Assembly: GCA_034509425.1 (NCBI GenBank) | Contig: JAVTVJ010000033.1 | Span: forward strand, 4,151,001-4,215,000 | Reading direction: 5' to 3' | Length of the DNA: 64,000 bases | Source: Eopsaltria australis | Lineage: Eukaryota > Chordata > Aves > Passeriformes > Petroicidae | Shown: piece after piece, positions 61,696 to 64,000 of the stretch | How the letters are laid out: each line of letters opens with the position of its first letter | How positions within the stretch are numbered: the stretch's first letter is position 1 | Position numbers and translations under genes: made by a program | Notes under the pieces: model-generated | The model's input: only the letters and a program-made list of their open reading frames with translations | The model's database searches: none | What the model was told of the DNA's origin: nothing

Positions 61696-64000
61696 CCCAA
61701 GACAGCAGTATATAACCATAAAAAGTTTAAACTCATTAGGCAAATGCTCCAGAGCAATAGCTCATGTCACAGTCTACTTGCTCTCTTTCTCACTTACTGA
61801 GAAATCACTTCCTGTGCAGAAATTAATCTATGATCACAGATAAGAAAAACACATTGTGGTCTGATTTTCTGTCACACCAATGAGTCGTTGCAGTGAGAAA
61901 TAGGGTAAAATGTGTTTCTCACTGCACTTGGTATTATAAGCAAGCATTTCATCTAATGAATTTCTAATGACAAATATGTGTACAATACAAGATTAGAACC
62001 CGGTATCTCTTGGCTCTCAGAAATCTGTTTAGGTGCCACAATTCTCAGACTGAATACAATTTGTTGTGGGATTTTAGAGATGCTTCTGTGCAACTTCTCC
62101 TGAAATCAACAGTATCTCAAAGATAAAAATATAATAGCAATTAAAACAATAGCAAAACCAAACAGTAGCAATAAAATAATCAAAAACTAGGTTAATTTCT
62201 ATTTAACTACACTGTGAGTACTACCACTTGGTACCTGCAATTTAGGTTTTAAACATTTTATCATAGAACAGTGATAATTTAATATAAATTCACTTGTAAT
62301 AACATAGTAGTTACAGATATTGACATTGGTAAAGCTGGGAAAACAATCCTAATCCCAGTTTTTAATATAATATTATTAGAATAATATTTGCATTAATGAA
62401 TCCTATCATTTAATGGTTAGCATTCATCATTTCCTTACTATTAAACTTAAAAAAAATTGAAGCATATTAAGTATATAAATGCTTATTAAATAATTCAGCA
62501 CTTTTGTAGCAGGAAGAAAAATACTATGCATGCATAAAGGGCAGATAAATCTGGGGGTTCTTTTTTTTTCCAGAAAGAAAATGCTGAGGTAGAAACAAGG
62601 CATGAATCTGAATGCCTTCCAATTCTGCTCTATAAAAATAGATAGCCATTCTATCAAATAATTTTCTATGAAAGTTCATCTGCTTTGTGAGGAAAAAAAT
62701 GAAATGTTAATTTTGGAGTTCCAACTTCTTGGCACACCTACTGCTCCAATTACAAATTTTATAACAAAAGAGAACATAGCATATACATGAATATATATGA
62801 AATTATTTTTTGTCTAGATAATGATTTAGTAGTCTAATAATCCATATTGCCTGATTAATTCAGAAAACTCCATTTAAAATTAGGTTTTTCTGGTTGGGTT
62901 TTTTCGGGTTTTTTTTTTATTGGTTGGTTTTGTCATTTCTGTCCTTCCACCACTCTCTCCCACAATTAGTATCTCAATTATAAATGTTTTTCCCCTGTAT
63001 TTATGCTCAGTGTTTCTCTGGGTCCCTACTAAGAACGACTCCTTCTAGAAGGAGGGTGAAGGATTACATTGAATTATCACCACCCTGACTTCTTTGCTGG
63101 GCTCATGGTAATTTCTTCTTTCACCTCAGCCTTAGGCACATCTGGATTTAGTTTTATAATTTCTTAGCACAGTGTGTTTGCTTCACCACCCCACAACTGT
63201 TCATCTGAACTAGATCCAGTCAGGAGCTCCCTTGTGGTGTCTGAGCAGGCACTCGTCTGATGAGCCTCTAATGTCAAGCATATGAACATTGCAGGAGTTG
63301 GTAACCAATATGCCTTCAGTTCCAGAAATCTGTCTCAGTTACTGCAGTAAAGAGAGTGAAAGAAAGTCTTGCTATGGAATTCCCTTAGAAGCATGTACTC
63401 ATGAATGGTTATAAGATCTGAAGTCCCATAACAGCAAGTCAGGGTATTTTTTCCCTTTATATCTAGTTCAGTTCCTGCATTTATTGACTAGAAGGAAGCA
63501 CAGATCATTTATTTTCACCTTTTTTTTTTTTTTTTATTTACCCTTGGGGCTGCAGACAGCAGAAAAGAGAACCCATGTTATTTTTACACAGTATTAGAGT
63601 ACAGGAGACAGACCACAATCACTCCAAAAACACCTCCTCATAATACAAAGTTATAAATAAATAAACACATGCACACTTAAATAAACCACATGTGAGAATG
63701 TACTCAAATGTTTGCTGGTGCTTCCAGCCTGCATAAATTTTAAACCATCCTGGCAGTTTTTCCTGTCACAACTTCAGCAATCCCAGCAACATGTTATTAT
63801 TTATTTGGTTGTTCCTACAGCTAGAGATTCAAAGGAAGTTCAGGAAAAGAAATTCCTTCTTCAAGAATTTATAATATTAAAATAATAGTGATAAAATGTA
63901 CTTTAGTTACAGCCTTCCTTATGCTTTAAATATTAAAGTCAGAGGATTCTTTTTTTATATTCATCATAGTTTTTTACATAAAATATTATGCAAAGTATAA
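61696..64000. other. Unique AT-rich noncoding DNA
   Basis: No gene or dispersed repeat is recognised. A T16 run lies at 63520-63535. Confidence 0.55.

Noticed and set aside
1..64000. CRISPR arrays, operons, bacterial-type terminators or phage features
   Set aside because: There are no regularly spaced repeats with unique spacers and no dense coding; the DNA is clearly vertebrate.

Overview
This window reads as noncoding bird nuclear DNA. The evidence is many 5'-truncated CR1 LINE copies ending in the typical avian CR1 3' tail (ATTCTATG/ATTCTGTG-type), plus solo LTRs of several endogenous retrovirus classes, in AT-rich, otherwise single-copy sequence. The LTR set suggests a songbird-like genome, but I cannot name the species. 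I found no convincing protein-coding exon, tRNA, rRNA, snRNA or CRISPR array. The longest open frames are inside microsatellites, CR1 relics or a GC-rich LTR. The segment is intergenic, or lies inside a very long intron.

Layout. 1-9 kb: unique AT-rich DNA with a GGAA-type homopurine array (2288-2562), an antisense CR1 ORF2 relic (6940-7440) and a minus-strand ERVL-like LTR (8243-8797). 9-12 kb: a plus-strand CR1 split by a 459 bp LTR with a 4 bp target duplication, then an older CR1 in two blocks. 12-24 kb: unique DNA, a clean 582 bp ERVL-like solo LTR (16183-16764), two short CR1 tails, and an LTR with TATA box and polyadenylation signal (about 22302-23003). 24-37 kb: mostly unique, with two abutting CR1 tails and one small CR1 piece.

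37-46.6 kb is the densest repeat area. It holds an LTR end touching a CR1 reverse transcriptase relic, a 377 bp uninterrupted homopurine tract, a CR1 split by a 648 bp LTR with a 6 bp target duplication, and several CR1 tails. 46.6-64 kb holds unique DNA, a probable CR1 5' region, a 1648 bp element with LTR-like ends, CpG-rich core and 5 bp target duplication (51486-53133), three more CR1 relics and a minus-strand ERVL-like LTR (59192-59781).

No genes work together here. What can be reconstructed is an insertion history: old CR1 copies, some later split by class I-like and class II-like retroviral LTRs, with ERVL-like LTRs dispersed in both orientations. I did not find a new gene system. The best leads are the 1.65 kb element and the two purine tracts.
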